From: Lachnospiraceae bacterium M18-1
Lineage (GTDB): Bacteria; Bacillota; Clostridia; Lachnospirales; Lachnospiraceae
NCBI GenBank assembly: GCA_000403295.2
Contig: KE159605.1
Location: 614,168-678,167, forward strand
Direction of reading: 5' to 3'
DNA: 64,000 bases
In this document: positions 40,967-49,564 of the stretch, piece after piece
Numbering within the stretch: position 1 is the first letter of the stretch
Layout: each line of letters starts with the position of its first letter
The notes under the pieces: generated by a model
Told to the model about the DNA's origin: nothing
What the model saw: the letters and a program-made list of their open reading frames with translations, nothing else
Database searches by the model: none
Made by a program: the position numbers and the translations under genes

Positions 40967-41090
40967 TAGTGCTTTTCGCTATTTGTTTTAGCCGTTTTTG
41001 CTATCTTGTTTGTATTTTATAGCAGTTTTGTCTATTTGTCAATGGTTTTTTAGAAATTCCATTGACTTTTTTAGCCGATACTGCTATCCT
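40967..41090. promoter_or_regulatory. Lysogeny switch: four operators and divergent promoters
   Basis: Four 15-bp sites of the form TAGC-N7-GCTA: 40967-40981 (TAGTGCTTTTCGCTA), 40989-41003 (TAGCCGTTTTTGCTA), 41020-41034 (TAGCAGTTTTGTCTA), 41072-41086 (TAGCCGATACTGCTA). The leftward promoter TTGACA (41042-41037)-17-TAAAAT (41019-41014) has site 3 in its spacer. The rightward promoter TTGACT (41062-41067)-17-TATCCT (41085-41090) has site 4 in its spacer. Confidence 0.85.
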
Positions 41091-41122
41091 TTATTTACGC
41101 ACTTTGAAAGGGGGTGAAAACA

Positions 41123-41641
41123 TTGACTATCAACGAGCGTATAAAGTATTTGCGGAAAGACGTTTTGAAGATGAACCAGACAGACTTTGCGGAAGCCATA
41201 GGCATGAAGCAACGGGGCGCAAGCTATATAGAACAATCTGGGGCTGGCGTTACTGACAAAACAATTAAGACTATATGTCTTGTGTTCAACCTAAATGAAG
41301 ACTGGCTGCGGAACGGCATAGAACCCATGTACATACAGGCACCGACTTTCAGCCTTGACGACTTTGTACGGCAACGGGGCGGGACTGAATTAGAAATTGA
41401 CATTATGAAAGCGTACTTTGAACTAAAACCCGACACACGGACAATGCTGATTCAGCATTTCAAAGAACGCCTGACCGCTTCCCGTGATGAACCTTCGGAA
41501 ATGACCGTTGAAGAAGCGGAAGCGGCATATATAAAAAGTCGCTCCAAGATTGCACAAAAAGCGGGCAACTCTGCTTTGAATACCACCGCAGATACAGAAA
41601 CCGGAAACGAAAACGGCAATAGTCTTGCTTCCAGTCAATGA
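41123..41641 (+). CDS. XRE-family phage repressor (CI-like)
   Basis: 172 residues from TTG 41123 with GAAAGGGGG 8 nt upstream (GTG 41114 is too close to that site). The N-terminal HTH reads INERIKYLRKDVLKMNQTDF then AEAIGMKQRGASYIEQ. The C-terminus is Ser/Asn/Thr rich and lacks an obvious Ser-Lys autoprotease dyad. It should bind the four TAGC-N7-GCTA sites and repress both early transcription and itself. Confidence 0.88.
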   Translation: MTINERIKYLRKDVLKMNQTDFAEAIGMKQRGASYIEQSGAGVTDKTIKTICLVFNLNEDWLRNGIEPMYIQAPTFSLDDFVRQRGGTELEIDIMKAYFELKPDTRTMLIQHFKERLTASRDEPSEMTVEEAEAAYIKSRSKIAQKAGNSALNTTADTETGNENGNSLASSQ

Positions 41642-41709
41642 GCAGTCCGGTAGGGCTTTGGAAGCTCTTCCGGGCTGTCTTAAACTCATAATTATAGGAG
41701 ATTTCAAAA

Positions 41710-42438
41710 ATGGGTATACGGTATAGAAAAAGTATAAAAATCGCTCCTGGTGTCAAAATCAACCTAAACAAGAAAAGCGCAAGCGTAACATTCGGCGGCA
41801 AGGGTTATCACAAAACTTTTAATAGCAACGGGCAGACAACTACCAGCGTCAATCTCCCTGTAAAGGGCATGTCTTACACAGACAGGAAGGGTAAGAAAAG
41901 TAAATCCACTTCCGCACCTGCTACCCATTATAGGAATATAGGAAGCGTTGTTGAAGCTCCTGCACCAAAAGAAAAGAAGATAACTGCAAAAGCTATCCTT
42001 CCTGACCCGCCTACTATGGGCGTTGCTGTTATCGGCTTCTTTATTATCGTTGCTGGCTTCTCTATTTCCGAGTCCTCTATCCCGGCAGGAATTATTGTTG
42101 CTCTCTTTGGGGCTTATCGTATTTATGCGTATATCGCACATAAAAGGAACCCTGACAGCGGCAAATATATTTCAGAAGGTCAGTTGACACGCTGGCGGCA
42201 GCTTCTTTCCGTTTCCTCCGGCACGTCCTCTGAACTAATTGAAAAGTCGCTTCCCGTGCTGCTTAACTTTAAAGCCGCCGCGGAAGAATATTGCAGCCAG
42301 CTTCCTGAATCTGCAGAAGCCCTGCTGAACACACAACAAAAAATCCTTGACTTTTCAGAGTTTGTGATTATTAAAGGGGACAATCCCCAAAAGGACTATG
42401 AAAGATATTCTGCTTTGATTGCAGAATCACAGAAATGA
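41710..42438 (+). CDS. DUF4236 membrane protein, moron
   Basis: 242 residues from ATG 41710 behind ATAGGAG. The N-terminus GIRYRKSIKIAPGVKINLNK is the DUF4236 motif; two membrane helices follow at about residues 100-145 (GVAVIGFFIIVAGFSI; AGIIVALFGAYRIYAYI). The rest is helical and soluble. It is co-directional with the repressor, so expressed in lysogeny; possibly a host-altering or exclusion factor (inference). Confidence 0.82.
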   Translation: MGIRYRKSIKIAPGVKINLNKKSASVTFGGKGYHKTFNSNGQTTTSVNLPVKGMSYTDRKGKKSKSTSAPATHYRNIGSVVEAPAPKEKKITAKAILPDPPTMGVAVIGFFIIVAGFSISESSIPAGIIVALFGAYRIYAYIAHKRNPDSGKYISEGQLTRWRQLLSVSSGTSSELIEKSLPVLLNFKAAAEEYCSQLPESAEALLNTQQKILDFSEFVIIKGDNPQKDYERYSALIAESQK

Positions 42439-42641
42439 AAACTAAAATGGAAGCGGCGTTAGAAGTTTAACAGAACAAATGATTCTTGCTATTTGCAGGG
42501 AATTTAATGTACGGAAAGAATGGCCGCGGAACGGCAGCGGGGAAATATCAAACCAATGAAAAGCCCGGCATGGCTACAAAGCCTCTGCGGACAGAACAAA
42601 AATATCTTGAATTTAACTTTGTGACGTGCTATGATAGAAAA

Positions 42642-42746
42642 AAGGGAAAGCCAGAGAAGCGGCCTACCCTCTTTATGTAACGTACATTGGCATTTTACAA
42701 TGCCCAGCCGTCACTATTGCGAGTAGTGGCGGCTATTTTCTTTTCC
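42642..42746 (+). ncRNA. Type I antitoxin RNA (module 2)
   Basis: TTGAAT (42607-42612), 17 nt, TATGAT (42630-42635) with TG before it. The RNA ends at an 11-bp hairpin (42706-42716/42724-42734) with a T-rich tail. Positions 42674-42692 match 42815-42833 at 18 of 19 bases; the latter covers the toxin start codon. It can thus pair with toxin mRNA at the start site and at the shared terminator. Confidence 0.8.
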
Positions 42747-42828
42747 CTTTGAAAATTGTGTAACACAATCCAACAAGGGCGCAAATGAATATTCCAACCT
42801 GAATCAAATCAGAGTATGTAACATACAT
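42733..42828 (-). CDS. Small hydrophobic type I toxin, 31 residues (module 2)
   Basis: ATG 42828 to TAG, with AAAGGAGGG 8 nt upstream. The peptide begins MYVTYSDLIQVGIFICALVG, continues with LCYTIF and ends KGKRK: one membrane helix and a basic tail, as in the holin-like toxin group found in Clostridia and Lactobacillales. The stop codon lies inside the shared terminator hairpin. Membrane damage when overproduced is the expected mode. Confidence 0.8.
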   Translation of the reverse strand: MYVTYSDLIQVGIFICALVGLCYTIFKGKRK

Positions 42829-42840
42829 TGGCAATCCCTC

Positions 42841-42947
42841 CTTTCTTTCGTCTGGAGGGTTAGCCCCTCCGAATATGGAGGGCAAGCCGCCTTTGGCTCT
42901 CTGGTTTCCCATGCCGCTATTGTAGCATACGTCATTTCAAATTTCAA
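42841..42947 (-). promoter_or_regulatory. Toxin promoter and structured leader (module 2)
   Basis: On the minus strand TTGAAA (42947-42942), 17 nt, TACAAT (42924-42919) with TG before it. The leader has two CCCTCC strings, one pairing with an internal GGAGGG to form a hairpin and the second able to pair with the ribosome binding site GGAGGG. This would hold the toxin message silent until refolding, as known for fst mRNA. Confidence 0.72.
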
Positions 42948-43111
42948 CAAAGAAAAGATATGCGGCGCAATCCCGAAAAGGGAAGCGGCGGCAATACTGG
43001 GAATATTGCCGCCGCAATGCAAAGTATATCATACCAGATACAACATACCGTCTGCAATTCTGATTATATCATCTGTGGGCGGGAAATGAAAGGAAATGCA
43101 GGTGATTTTTC

Positions 43112-44482
43112 ATGATAAAAAATAAAAACTTATCGCCGCTGATCCGCGTCGCCCTCTATATCCGGGTATCAGGGGAAGAACAAAAAATAAAGGGATTGTC
43201 CCTTGAAGCCCAGCAAGAACGCCTTGAAGCATACGCACGGGAAAAAGGCTGGATTGTCACCGGGGTATATATCGACGCTGCGAAAACCGCCAGAAAGAAT
43301 ATGCACAAGCGGGCAGAATTTCAAAAAATGATAGAATCCGTGAAGCGTGATGAAGTTGACTTGCTGCTGTTCTGCCGCCTTGACCGCTGGTTTCGGTCTG
43401 TAGCGGACTATTACAAGGTTATGGAGATACTACAGGCGCACGGCTGCGACTGGAAGACGGTTGATGAAGAATACGACACCACAAGCGCAAACGGACGTTT
43501 ATATATCAATGTCAAGCTGTCAATCGCCCAGAATGAAGCCGATATTTGCGGGGAAAGGATAGACGTTGTGTTTGACAGCAAGATTGCCCACGGAACTGTC
43601 GTTTCCGGCTCCTGCCCATTCGGGTACAGGGTTAGTAAAGAAAAGCGGCTGGAAATTGTGCCGGAAGAAGCCGGGATTGTGCAGGACGCTTTCAATCACT
43701 TTGAAAGCACCATCAGCCAGCGGGGGACTATTAAATATATCCGGGAAACTTACGGCGTGAACTGGTGTGACGCAACTTTCCGGCGTATGCTGTTAGAACC
43801 GCTTTACACTGGAATCTATGACCGGGGCGGCAGGAAGAATGAAAACTTCTGCCCTGCAATCATCAGCCGGGAACAATTCGACAAGGTTCAATCCCTCCTG
43901 AAAAGAAACGCCCGTTCCGCTCCGTCCGGCAAGGTCTATATTTTTACTTCAATCGTGAAGTGTGCTGAATGTAGCCACAACCTTGTCGGCTATAAATCAC
44001 GGGAATATTATTATTACAGGTGTAACCAGCATTTTCAGCGGGGCAGGTGTAACCACAATAAATCCGTTCGGGAAGAAGTGATTGAAAAATGGCTTTTTGA
44101 CAATCTGGAATCCGAACTGCGCCGTGTCCGGCTGGAATGGGAAGTGAAAGCGGCAGAAAAGAAAAAAGCCGCCCTGCGGACAGATAAAGCCGCCCTGAAA
44201 AGGAAGCTGACAAAATTAAAAGAACTTTATGTGAATGAACTGATTGACATTGAAGAATACAAGAAGGACTATGAAATATATACGGCGGCACTCCGGCAGG
44301 TCCCGGAACCCGCAGCAGAAGCCCCGCCCGACTTTGAAGCCATGGAAAAGCTGCTGCAATCTGATTTCAAGAATATTTATGAATCGCTGACCCGTGAAGA
44401 AAAGCGTACACTGTGGCGGTCTGTTATCTCTGAAATACGCATTGACAGTGAAAATAGTATCACGGGTATTTCTTTCGGGTAG
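43112..44482 (+). CDS. Large serine recombinase (phage integrase)
   Basis: 456 residues from ATG 43112. The catalytic N-terminal domain starts VALYIRVSGEEQKIKG with Ser 20, followed by the recombinase domain (YIRETYGVNWCDATFRRMLL, GIYDRGGRKNE), a zinc ribbon (CAECSHNLV ... YRCNQHFQRGRC) and a coiled coil. These enzymes recombine attP with attB and, with a directionality factor, excise. It lies at the right prophage end, and its stop codon is inside the attachment-site inverted repeat. Confidence 0.97.
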   Translation: MIKNKNLSPLIRVALYIRVSGEEQKIKGLSLEAQQERLEAYAREKGWIVTGVYIDAAKTARKNMHKRAEFQKMIESVKRDEVDLLLFCRLDRWFRSVADYYKVMEILQAHGCDWKTVDEEYDTTSANGRLYINVKLSIAQNEADICGERIDVVFDSKIAHGTVVSGSCPFGYRVSKEKRLEIVPEEAGIVQDAFNHFESTISQRGTIKYIRETYGVNWCDATFRRMLLEPLYTGIYDRGGRKNENFCPAIISREQFDKVQSLLKRNARSAPSGKVYIFTSIVKCAECSHNLVGYKSREYYYYRCNQHFQRGRCNHNKSVREEVIEKWLFDNLESELRRVRLEWEVKAAEKKKAALRTDKAALKRKLTKLKELYVNELIDIEEYKKDYEIYTAALRQVPEPAAEAPPDFEAMEKLLQSDFKNIYESLTREEKRTLWRSVISEIRIDSENSITGISFG

Positions 44483-44514
44483 TGTTGTACTAATTTGATA
44501 CTACCCGTAGGCTC
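44476..44514. other. Right prophage attachment site region (attR)
   Basis: CGGGTAGT (44476-44483) and ACTACCCG (44500-44507) form an inverted repeat around 16 bp, between the recombinase stop and the interrupted ATPase gene. Host coding homology begins at about 44508 (codons for DEPTG). The left site is outside the window, so the core cannot be set exactly. Confidence 0.65.
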
Positions 44515-45012
44515 ATCAGCCAGGATGATCGCCGGCTTTGTAATCAGGGCGCGGGCGATCGCTACACGCTGCTGCTGTCCGCCGGAAAGGTTGTTCGGCA
44601 TATTCATAAGCCGGTCTTCCAAAGCCAACATTTCCACAATCTCATCCATGAATCTCTCATCCGCCGTATCGCCGTCCAGCTCCACAGGAAGGACAATGTT
44701 CTCATAGACATTCAGGATCGGGACAAGGTTATAGTTCTGGAAGATAAAGCCGATGTTACGGCGGCGGAAGATGGTCAGTTCCTCATCTTTTTTTTTGGCC
44801 AGCTCATCCCCGCGGACAATTACACTGCCGGAGGTAGGCGTATCCAGCCCGCCCATCATGTGGAGCAGGGTGGACTTGCCGCTGCCGGAGGTCCCCACCA
44901 CCGCCACAAACTCCCCCTGTTCCACAGACAGGCTGACGCCGTCCAGGGCGCGGGTGACGTTCGGCTCGCTGCCATAATACTTTTTCAGGTCGATTGTTTG
45001 TAGTACATCCAT
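44508..45012 (-). pseudogene. BceA-type ABC transporter ATPase, 5' part, split by the prophage
   Basis: Starts at ATG 45012 (GGAGC upstream). It shows LQTIDLKKYYGSEPN, Walker A VGTSGSGKSTLLHMM, Q-loop [15 protein letters not shown], signature [16 protein letters not shown] and Walker [10 protein letters not shown], then meets prophage DNA; the frame continues 41 residues into the phage. The D- and H-loops are lost, so the product cannot work as an ATPase. The missing 3' part should lie beyond the other prophage end. Confidence 0.92.
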
Positions 45013-45130
45013 AATCAAATGCTCCTTTCAAGAGTTTTTACTTATTGATAAGAACATTGTAAAACCCAAATGTCCGCGAAATGTTACAGCGGAAAACTTT
45101 TAATAGAAACCATACCATAACTCATCTGAC

Positions 45131-45589
45131 TTATAAATTTATCATAGAAACAATCTCTTTTTGTATTGCTTCGACTTCCGTGATCCTGACCATCCCAATT
45201 TGTTCCCTTAACAATTTATAATCAATATTCTGGAATAATCGTTCCAGTAATTTATTTATCTCTGGTGATGCTCCCATTGAAGCTATGACAAGAAAACGTG
45301 CATCGAACTGCTCTAATACTTCTTTCAGTTCATTTTCCGGAATTTCAGATATTTGTTCAAAATCAGATATCCGTTCCGCCTGTACCGTCGGCTCTAAAAT
45401 CTCATTTATTGTAATCCCATACAACTTAGAGATTTTCAGCAGAACCTCTACATCAGGAAGAGTGGTTCCTGTTTCCCATTTTGAAACGGCCTGTCTGGAT
45501 ATATCCAGTTTTTTTGCCAATTCCTCTTGTGTATAATTATGGCTCTTACGTATCAACTGTAAATATCTTGAAATAATTCTGGTATTCAT
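45131..45589 (-). CDS. XRE-family transcriptional regulator
   Basis: 152 residues from ATG 45589 behind AAAGGAGGG. Residues 1-60: YTQEELAKKLDISRQAVSKW and LPDVEVLLKISKLYGITI, a standard HTH. The C-terminus is a charged helical domain. Adjacent to the ABC ATPase gene, which it may control. Confidence 0.85.
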   Translation of the reverse strand: MNTRIISRYLQLIRKSHNYTQEELAKKLDISRQAVSKWETGTTLPDVEVLLKISKLYGITINEILEPTVQAERISDFEQISEIPENELKEVLEQFDARFLVIASMGASPEINKLLERLFQNIDYKLLREQIGMVRITEVEAIQKEIVSMINL

Positions 45590-45763
45590 GAAAATCCCTC
45601 CTTTTTTTGCATTATAAAGTATATAAGCGAAAGAATAAAGAGAGTGAAAAGTGCATAAAAGCAATTACAAGTTGCAATCTGAAGTTTGTCAGTTTATGTC
45701 GACAGAAAGTAGGAATTACCCTGCTTGTATTATATACGACAGCTGAAAAAAATTAAATGAAGT

Positions 45764-46393
45764 TCAAGTAATATCCCGTATCTGATATATCTTTACCGCA
45801 AGCCTGTATGAGATAAAAAACCAGATAACAGAAATTATGAGCACAATATGAAAAGCAAGGAGGATATTTTCCTTTACAGAAAATACAAAGTTTATAAGAA
45901 GCACAAGCCCCGTTATGATCCCTGTTGATGCCATAAAAGACATCATAAAGACAACCTGTGATTTTTCCGGGTCAAACAGATACGCACATGGCAGGCTGAT
46001 GCCGCCTGCCAAAAGGCATGCGCTTATCCCGATCGAGCCATACAGGGCTAAAGAGTGAAGCGTTACATCCGCACCGAAACAGGCAAGAGCGATACAGGGA
46101 ATCAGCGCTGTAATCATTCCCAGCAGGGCAAGTACGATATAGAACAAAAACTTCTCACCAATAATCTGATCTCTTGATACCGGCATGGTAATGACGTTTT
46201 TATTCCATTTGGAAGCCGCGTCACTGGTAATACTGATAAAGACTGCTGTTGTGGATGCAACCGGAGCCAAAATCAGAAGTGCGCTGGTCTCCAGCAAAAA
46301 GGATAACCCAAAGCCCAAAACGATCAGACTGACAACCGTTACCAGGATATTGCTCTTTGCAATATAAAGATCTTTCACTAAAACACCTTTCAT
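45764..46393 (-). CDS. ABC-2 type transporter permease
   Basis: 209 residues, ATG 46393 overlapping the ATPase stop (TGATG). Six hydrophobic segments, e.g. ILVTVVSLIVLGFGLSFLL near the start and AFHIVLIISVIWFFI at the end. It is the membrane partner of the ATPase 46393-47244 in a GntR-ATPase-permease operon like Bacillus ytr. Confidence 0.85.
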   Translation of the reverse strand: MKGVLVKDLYIAKSNILVTVVSLIVLGFGLSFLLETSALLILAPVASTTAVFISITSDAASKWNKNVITMPVSRDQIIGEKFLFYIVLALLGMITALIPCIALACFGADVTLHSLALYGSIGISACLLAGGISLPCAYLFDPEKSQVVFMMSFMASTGIITGLVLLINFVFSVKENILLAFHIVLIISVIWFFISYRLAVKIYQIRDIT

Positions 46394-47244
46394 CACTTTT
46401 CCCCCTTTACATAAAGCAGCATAATTTCATCAATCGTTGCCGGGACAACCATGGCTTTCGGATATTTTTTCTGCATCCTCTCCCGGTCTGAAACCAGAAT
46501 CTGCCATTCATAATCCATTTTGCGGTATGAGATGATATCAGACTTATCCAGCGCGTCAAACTGAGCCGCACCGCACTTGAGGATACCATACTGCTCGGTC
46601 AGTTCATCCTTTGGTCTCTCAAAAACGACTTTCCCTTCATGGATAAATACAATATAATCGGCAATTTTCTCCAGATCACTGGTAATATGAGAAGATACCA
46701 GGATAGAATGTTCCTCATCCTGCACAAAATCCAGAAGCATATCCAGAATGTCATCCCGGACAACCGGATCCAGTCCGCTGGTGGCCTCATCCAGTATCAA
46801 TAGTCTGGAATGATGAGAAAATGCCGCAGTGATGGCCAGCTTCATCCTCATTCCTTTTGAGAACTGTTTGATCTGCTTGTCGGACGGCAGAGAAAACTGT
46901 TTCAACAGGCGGAAATAGATCTGTTCATCCCATGATCTGTAAATGTTTTTCATAACCCGGTTCAGCTTACGTGGAGAAAGAATCTCAGGATAATTGCTGC
47001 CATCGAACACGACGCCGATCTGTTCTTTGATATCCTTATTAAGGTTCTCTTCCCCTAAAACTGAAACCATGCCGTCTTCTTTTTGGATCAGCCCAAGCGC
47101 GGCATTGATCGTCGTACTTTTTCCTGCGCCGTTTTCTCCGATCAACCCCACAATGGAGCCGCTGGGAACAGTGAAGGAAACATGATCTAAAACAAAATCC
47201 TGATAAGTCTTGGTAAGCCCTGATATCGTCAAAGCATTCCTCAT
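46393..47244 (-). CDS. ABC transporter ATP-binding protein (YtrB-like)
   Basis: 283 residues. Walker A IGENGAGKSTTINAALG, signature KQFSKGMRMKLAITAAF, Walker B LLILDEATSGLDPV, H-loop ILVSSHITSDLEKIA. The C-terminal region is a short regulatory domain. Follows the GntR gene by 2 bp and couples to the permease. Confidence 0.93.
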   Translation of the reverse strand: MRNALTISGLTKTYQDFVLDHVSFTVPSGSIVGLIGENGAGKSTTINAALGLIQKEDGMVSVLGEENLNKDIKEQIGVVFDGSNYPEILSPRKLNRVMKNIYRSWDEQIYFRLLKQFSLPSDKQIKQFSKGMRMKLAITAAFSHHSRLLILDEATSGLDPVVRDDILDMLLDFVQDEEHSILVSSHITSDLEKIADYIVFIHEGKVVFERPKDELTEQYGILKCGAAQFDALDKSDIISYRKMDYEWQILVSDRERMQKKYPKAMVVPATIDEIMLLYVKGEK

Positions 47245-47246
47245 CG

Positions 47247-47621
47247 CTAGTCCTCCTCATACAATAGTGTTAATAAGCCAATTAATTTTTCAAGCGGTAT
47301 TCCGCTTGTGCGGGCGATTTCTATGGCATCATTAAAGCAGCCTTCTATCTTTTTCTGCTGTTCCTCTAAATAAAAATCCTGGTTCCTGGCAGATACATAG
47401 CAGCCCTTTCCGGCTGTTGTCTCAATAAAACCATCTTCCTGCAGGATGTCATACGCCTTTTGCACCGTAAGAACACTGATCTGCAGTGATTTTGCAAGGG
47501 AACGGATCGAGGGAAGCGCTTCCCCGGCTTCCAGCTCGCCATTCATAATCTGTGCCTTGATCTGCGACACAATCTGCTCATAGAGAGGCCGGCTAGCCTT
47601 ATTACTTACGACAATCTCCAA
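47247..47621 (-). CDS. GntR-family regulator (YtrA-like)
   Basis: 124 residues from TTG 47621 with AAAGGCGG 6 nt upstream. The winged HTH is LYEQIVSQIKAQIMNGELEA, ALPSIRSLAKSLQISVLTV, and the C-terminus is short as in the YtrA subfamily. It likely represses its own operon from the ABC promoter at 47696-47668. Confidence 0.9.
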   Translation of the reverse strand: MEIVVSNKASRPLYEQIVSQIKAQIMNGELEAGEALPSIRSLAKSLQISVLTVQKAYDILQEDGFIETTAGKGCYVSARNQDFYLEEQQKKIEGCFNDAIEIARTSGIPLEKLIGLLTLLYEED

Positions 47622-47667
47622 ACCGTCACCGCCTTTCCGTCTATATCTGTATTGCATTAACAAGTAC

Positions 47668-47696
47668 AGTATAGTACATTATAAGACGGATGTCAA
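47668..47696 (-). promoter_or_regulatory. Promoter of the GntR-ABC operon
   Basis: On the minus strand TTGACA (47696-47691), 17 nt, TATACT (47673-47668). The spacer and -10 contain GTACTATACTGTAC, an imperfect palindrome suited as the GntR operator. Confidence 0.8.
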
Positions 47697-48027
47697 GACA
47701 GTATTCCGTTTTTAAAAATTACTGTGCCTCCCCCCCCAATACTGACCCAGTATTCTTTCTGTTCCCTTGGCAATGCGCGGGAGAGACTGTCAAGCATAGC
47801 CTGTATCTTCCCTTCCATCCTTTATATTGTTATTCGTTAGTTTATCTGAACCAAAATCCTCAAATCTTCTCCAAATCAAATAAGGTATGGGATATTTTAA
47901 TCTGATGTATATTCCGTCAGATTATTTAATCTCCATACCTTTTTCAACCATCTCTTTATACTGTTTTGAAAGAACCTCCCACAGATCCCTGCTGCCCTAT
48001 ATTGCTCTGATTGCAGTATGAGAAATG

Positions 48028-48382
48028 TCACAGAAAACAATAAAAGTATGGATTCACTGTTTTCGCAACCGCCTGGATACATAGGAAACCAAGTCCAGAT
48101 CCCAACATCAATGTTAAAGCATAGCAAAAACTGAATAATTCTGCACTGGTACGTTTGATAAGCCTTCCACGGTCAGCACGATATTTTCATATATATTCAG
48201 GATGGGAACAAGGTTATAGTTCTGAAAGATAACGCCAAAGTGGATTTCCCACTTCCCGATGTACCGACAACAGCCACAAATCTGCCCTCGTCCACAGTAA
48301 AATTTACTCCATTGAGAGCACGGGTGATGTTTGGCTCTGCTCCATAATATTTTTTGAGGTCAATCGTCTGTAAAATACTCAT
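48028..48382 (-). pseudogene. Decayed BceA-BceB fusion fragment
   Basis: Starts MSILQTIDLKKYYGAEPNIT with Walker A VGTSGSGKST, then has an internal deletion, continues in pieces (FQNYNLVPI-like, YENIVL-like), and joins a membrane segment TSAELFSFCYALTLMLGSGL of an FtsX-type permease, ending at TGA 48030. Only about 115 codons of two genes remain. Paralogous to the ATPase at 44508-45012. 47700-48027 holds nothing else convincing. Confidence 0.75.
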
Positions 48383-48532
48383 ATTTTAAACTTTTACGGC
48401 TTTCTGCCTGTAGATAAGGACAGTATAAAACTCAAATGTTACAGAAATGTCCGAAGATACAAGAAATCCGATTGAAAACAGGCTGAAATGTTTCATAGCT
48501 CGGATATTTCAAAAATTTTGGCGGTGGGTAAT

Positions 48533-49564
48533 TTATCGCATAGGTAGCATAATAGAAAAGGCAGAGCCTTTTCCTAATTCCGACACTACTTTGATGTAGC
48601 CGCCTTGTTGTGTAATAATCTCACGAGCCAAATACAAACCGATACCAACTCCCGTTTGTTCGTGTACTTCTTCTTCACGATAGAAGCGACGGAAGATAGC
48701 GGCTTGATTGCTTTCAGAAATGCCCTTGCCAGTATCGGTTACTTTTATTTCAAGATACATTTCCCATTGCTTCACGGTTACATCAATTTTACCATCTGCG
48801 GGTGTGTACTTTACTGCATTATCCAACAGATTAAAAAGGGCTTCTGCCGTCCACTTGCTGTCGTGAGCAACCGTCAGATTTTCTGGGCAGGCTACGGAAA
48901 CATCAATATGCTTTTTCTCCGCTTCATAAACGATTCCACTCATGGACTGTGCCACAGTATCATAGATACGTCCCATTTTCTTCTCCAAACGAATTACGCC
49001 AGTTTCCAGTCGGGAAGTCTTCACAAGAGCTTGAAAAAGAAAGTCCAGCCTATCCGTCTGGGTACGGATTCCCTGAATAAATTCCATACGTTCTGCTTCC
49101 GTTACAGAGTTTGTGAACAGAGTGTCCGTTGCCATTTTCAAATTACTCACAGGCGTTTTTACTTGGTGTGAAATGTCTGACACAATGGTTTGCAATTCCC
49201 GTCGCTCTTCGTCAACTTTATGGCGATTCTCCTGCATAATCTGATAAAGACGGGTCAATCGGTGGCTGATACGTGCAAATAGGGTTTCACTATCATCTGC
49301 CCGTATTGGCTCTTTATCTCCATCCATCATATCGTCCAGTATCTTGCATAGTTCAGAGGTAAACAAGGAGAGCCGTTTTCCAAAAGCTTGTGTCAGTATA
49401 AAAAACCAGATAAACGCACAAAGGGTCAGTGCTCCACCTACTGCTAATACTGCAATTTCAAGTGTTACTGTAAACAGGACAAGAGTAATGATTGTCATAG
49501 AAAGCAATGCCCCTATGCAAGTCCATCGAAGCAGACCTTTCACAGAGAGTTTTTTTGTTCTCAA
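48533..49564 (-). CDS. Sensor histidine kinase (BceS/VanS-like)
   Basis: 343 residues from TTG 49564 (AGGAGG 9 nt upstream), overlapping the regulator stop as TTGA. Two membrane helices (about 12-60), then HAMP-like helix, H-box DISHQVKTPVSNLKM, N-box NLLDNAVKYTP, G1 DTGKGISES, G2 GVGIGLYLAREI. Full length. With the regulator it probably senses envelope stress or peptides; its original transporter next door is decayed. Confidence 0.93.
   Translation of the reverse strand: MRTKKLSVKGLLRWTCIGALLSMTIITLVLFTVTLEIAVLAVGGALTLCAFIWFFILTQAFGKRLSLFTSELCKILDDMMDGDKEPIRADDSETLFARISHRLTRLYQIMQENRHKVDEERRELQTIVSDISHQVKTPVSNLKMATDTLFTNSVTEAERMEFIQGIRTQTDRLDFLFQALVKTSRLETGVIRLEKKMGRIYDTVAQSMSGIVYEAEKKHIDVSVACPENLTVAHDSKWTAEALFNLLDNAVKYTPADGKIDVTVKQWEMYLEIKVTDTGKGISESNQAAIFRRFYREEEVHEQTGVGIGLYLAREIITQQGGYIKVVSELGKGSAFSIMLPMR

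Noticed and set aside
42486..42680. A 64-codon plus-strand frame after the DUF4236 gene
   Set aside because: Poor ribosome binding site, no family-like sequence, and it overlaps the antitoxin promoter and RNA of module 2, which explain the region better.
44377..44507. Continuation of the ABC ATPase reading frame into the prophage as a functional C-terminus
   Set aside because: The sequence is the reverse strand of the integrase gene and lacks the D- and H-loops.
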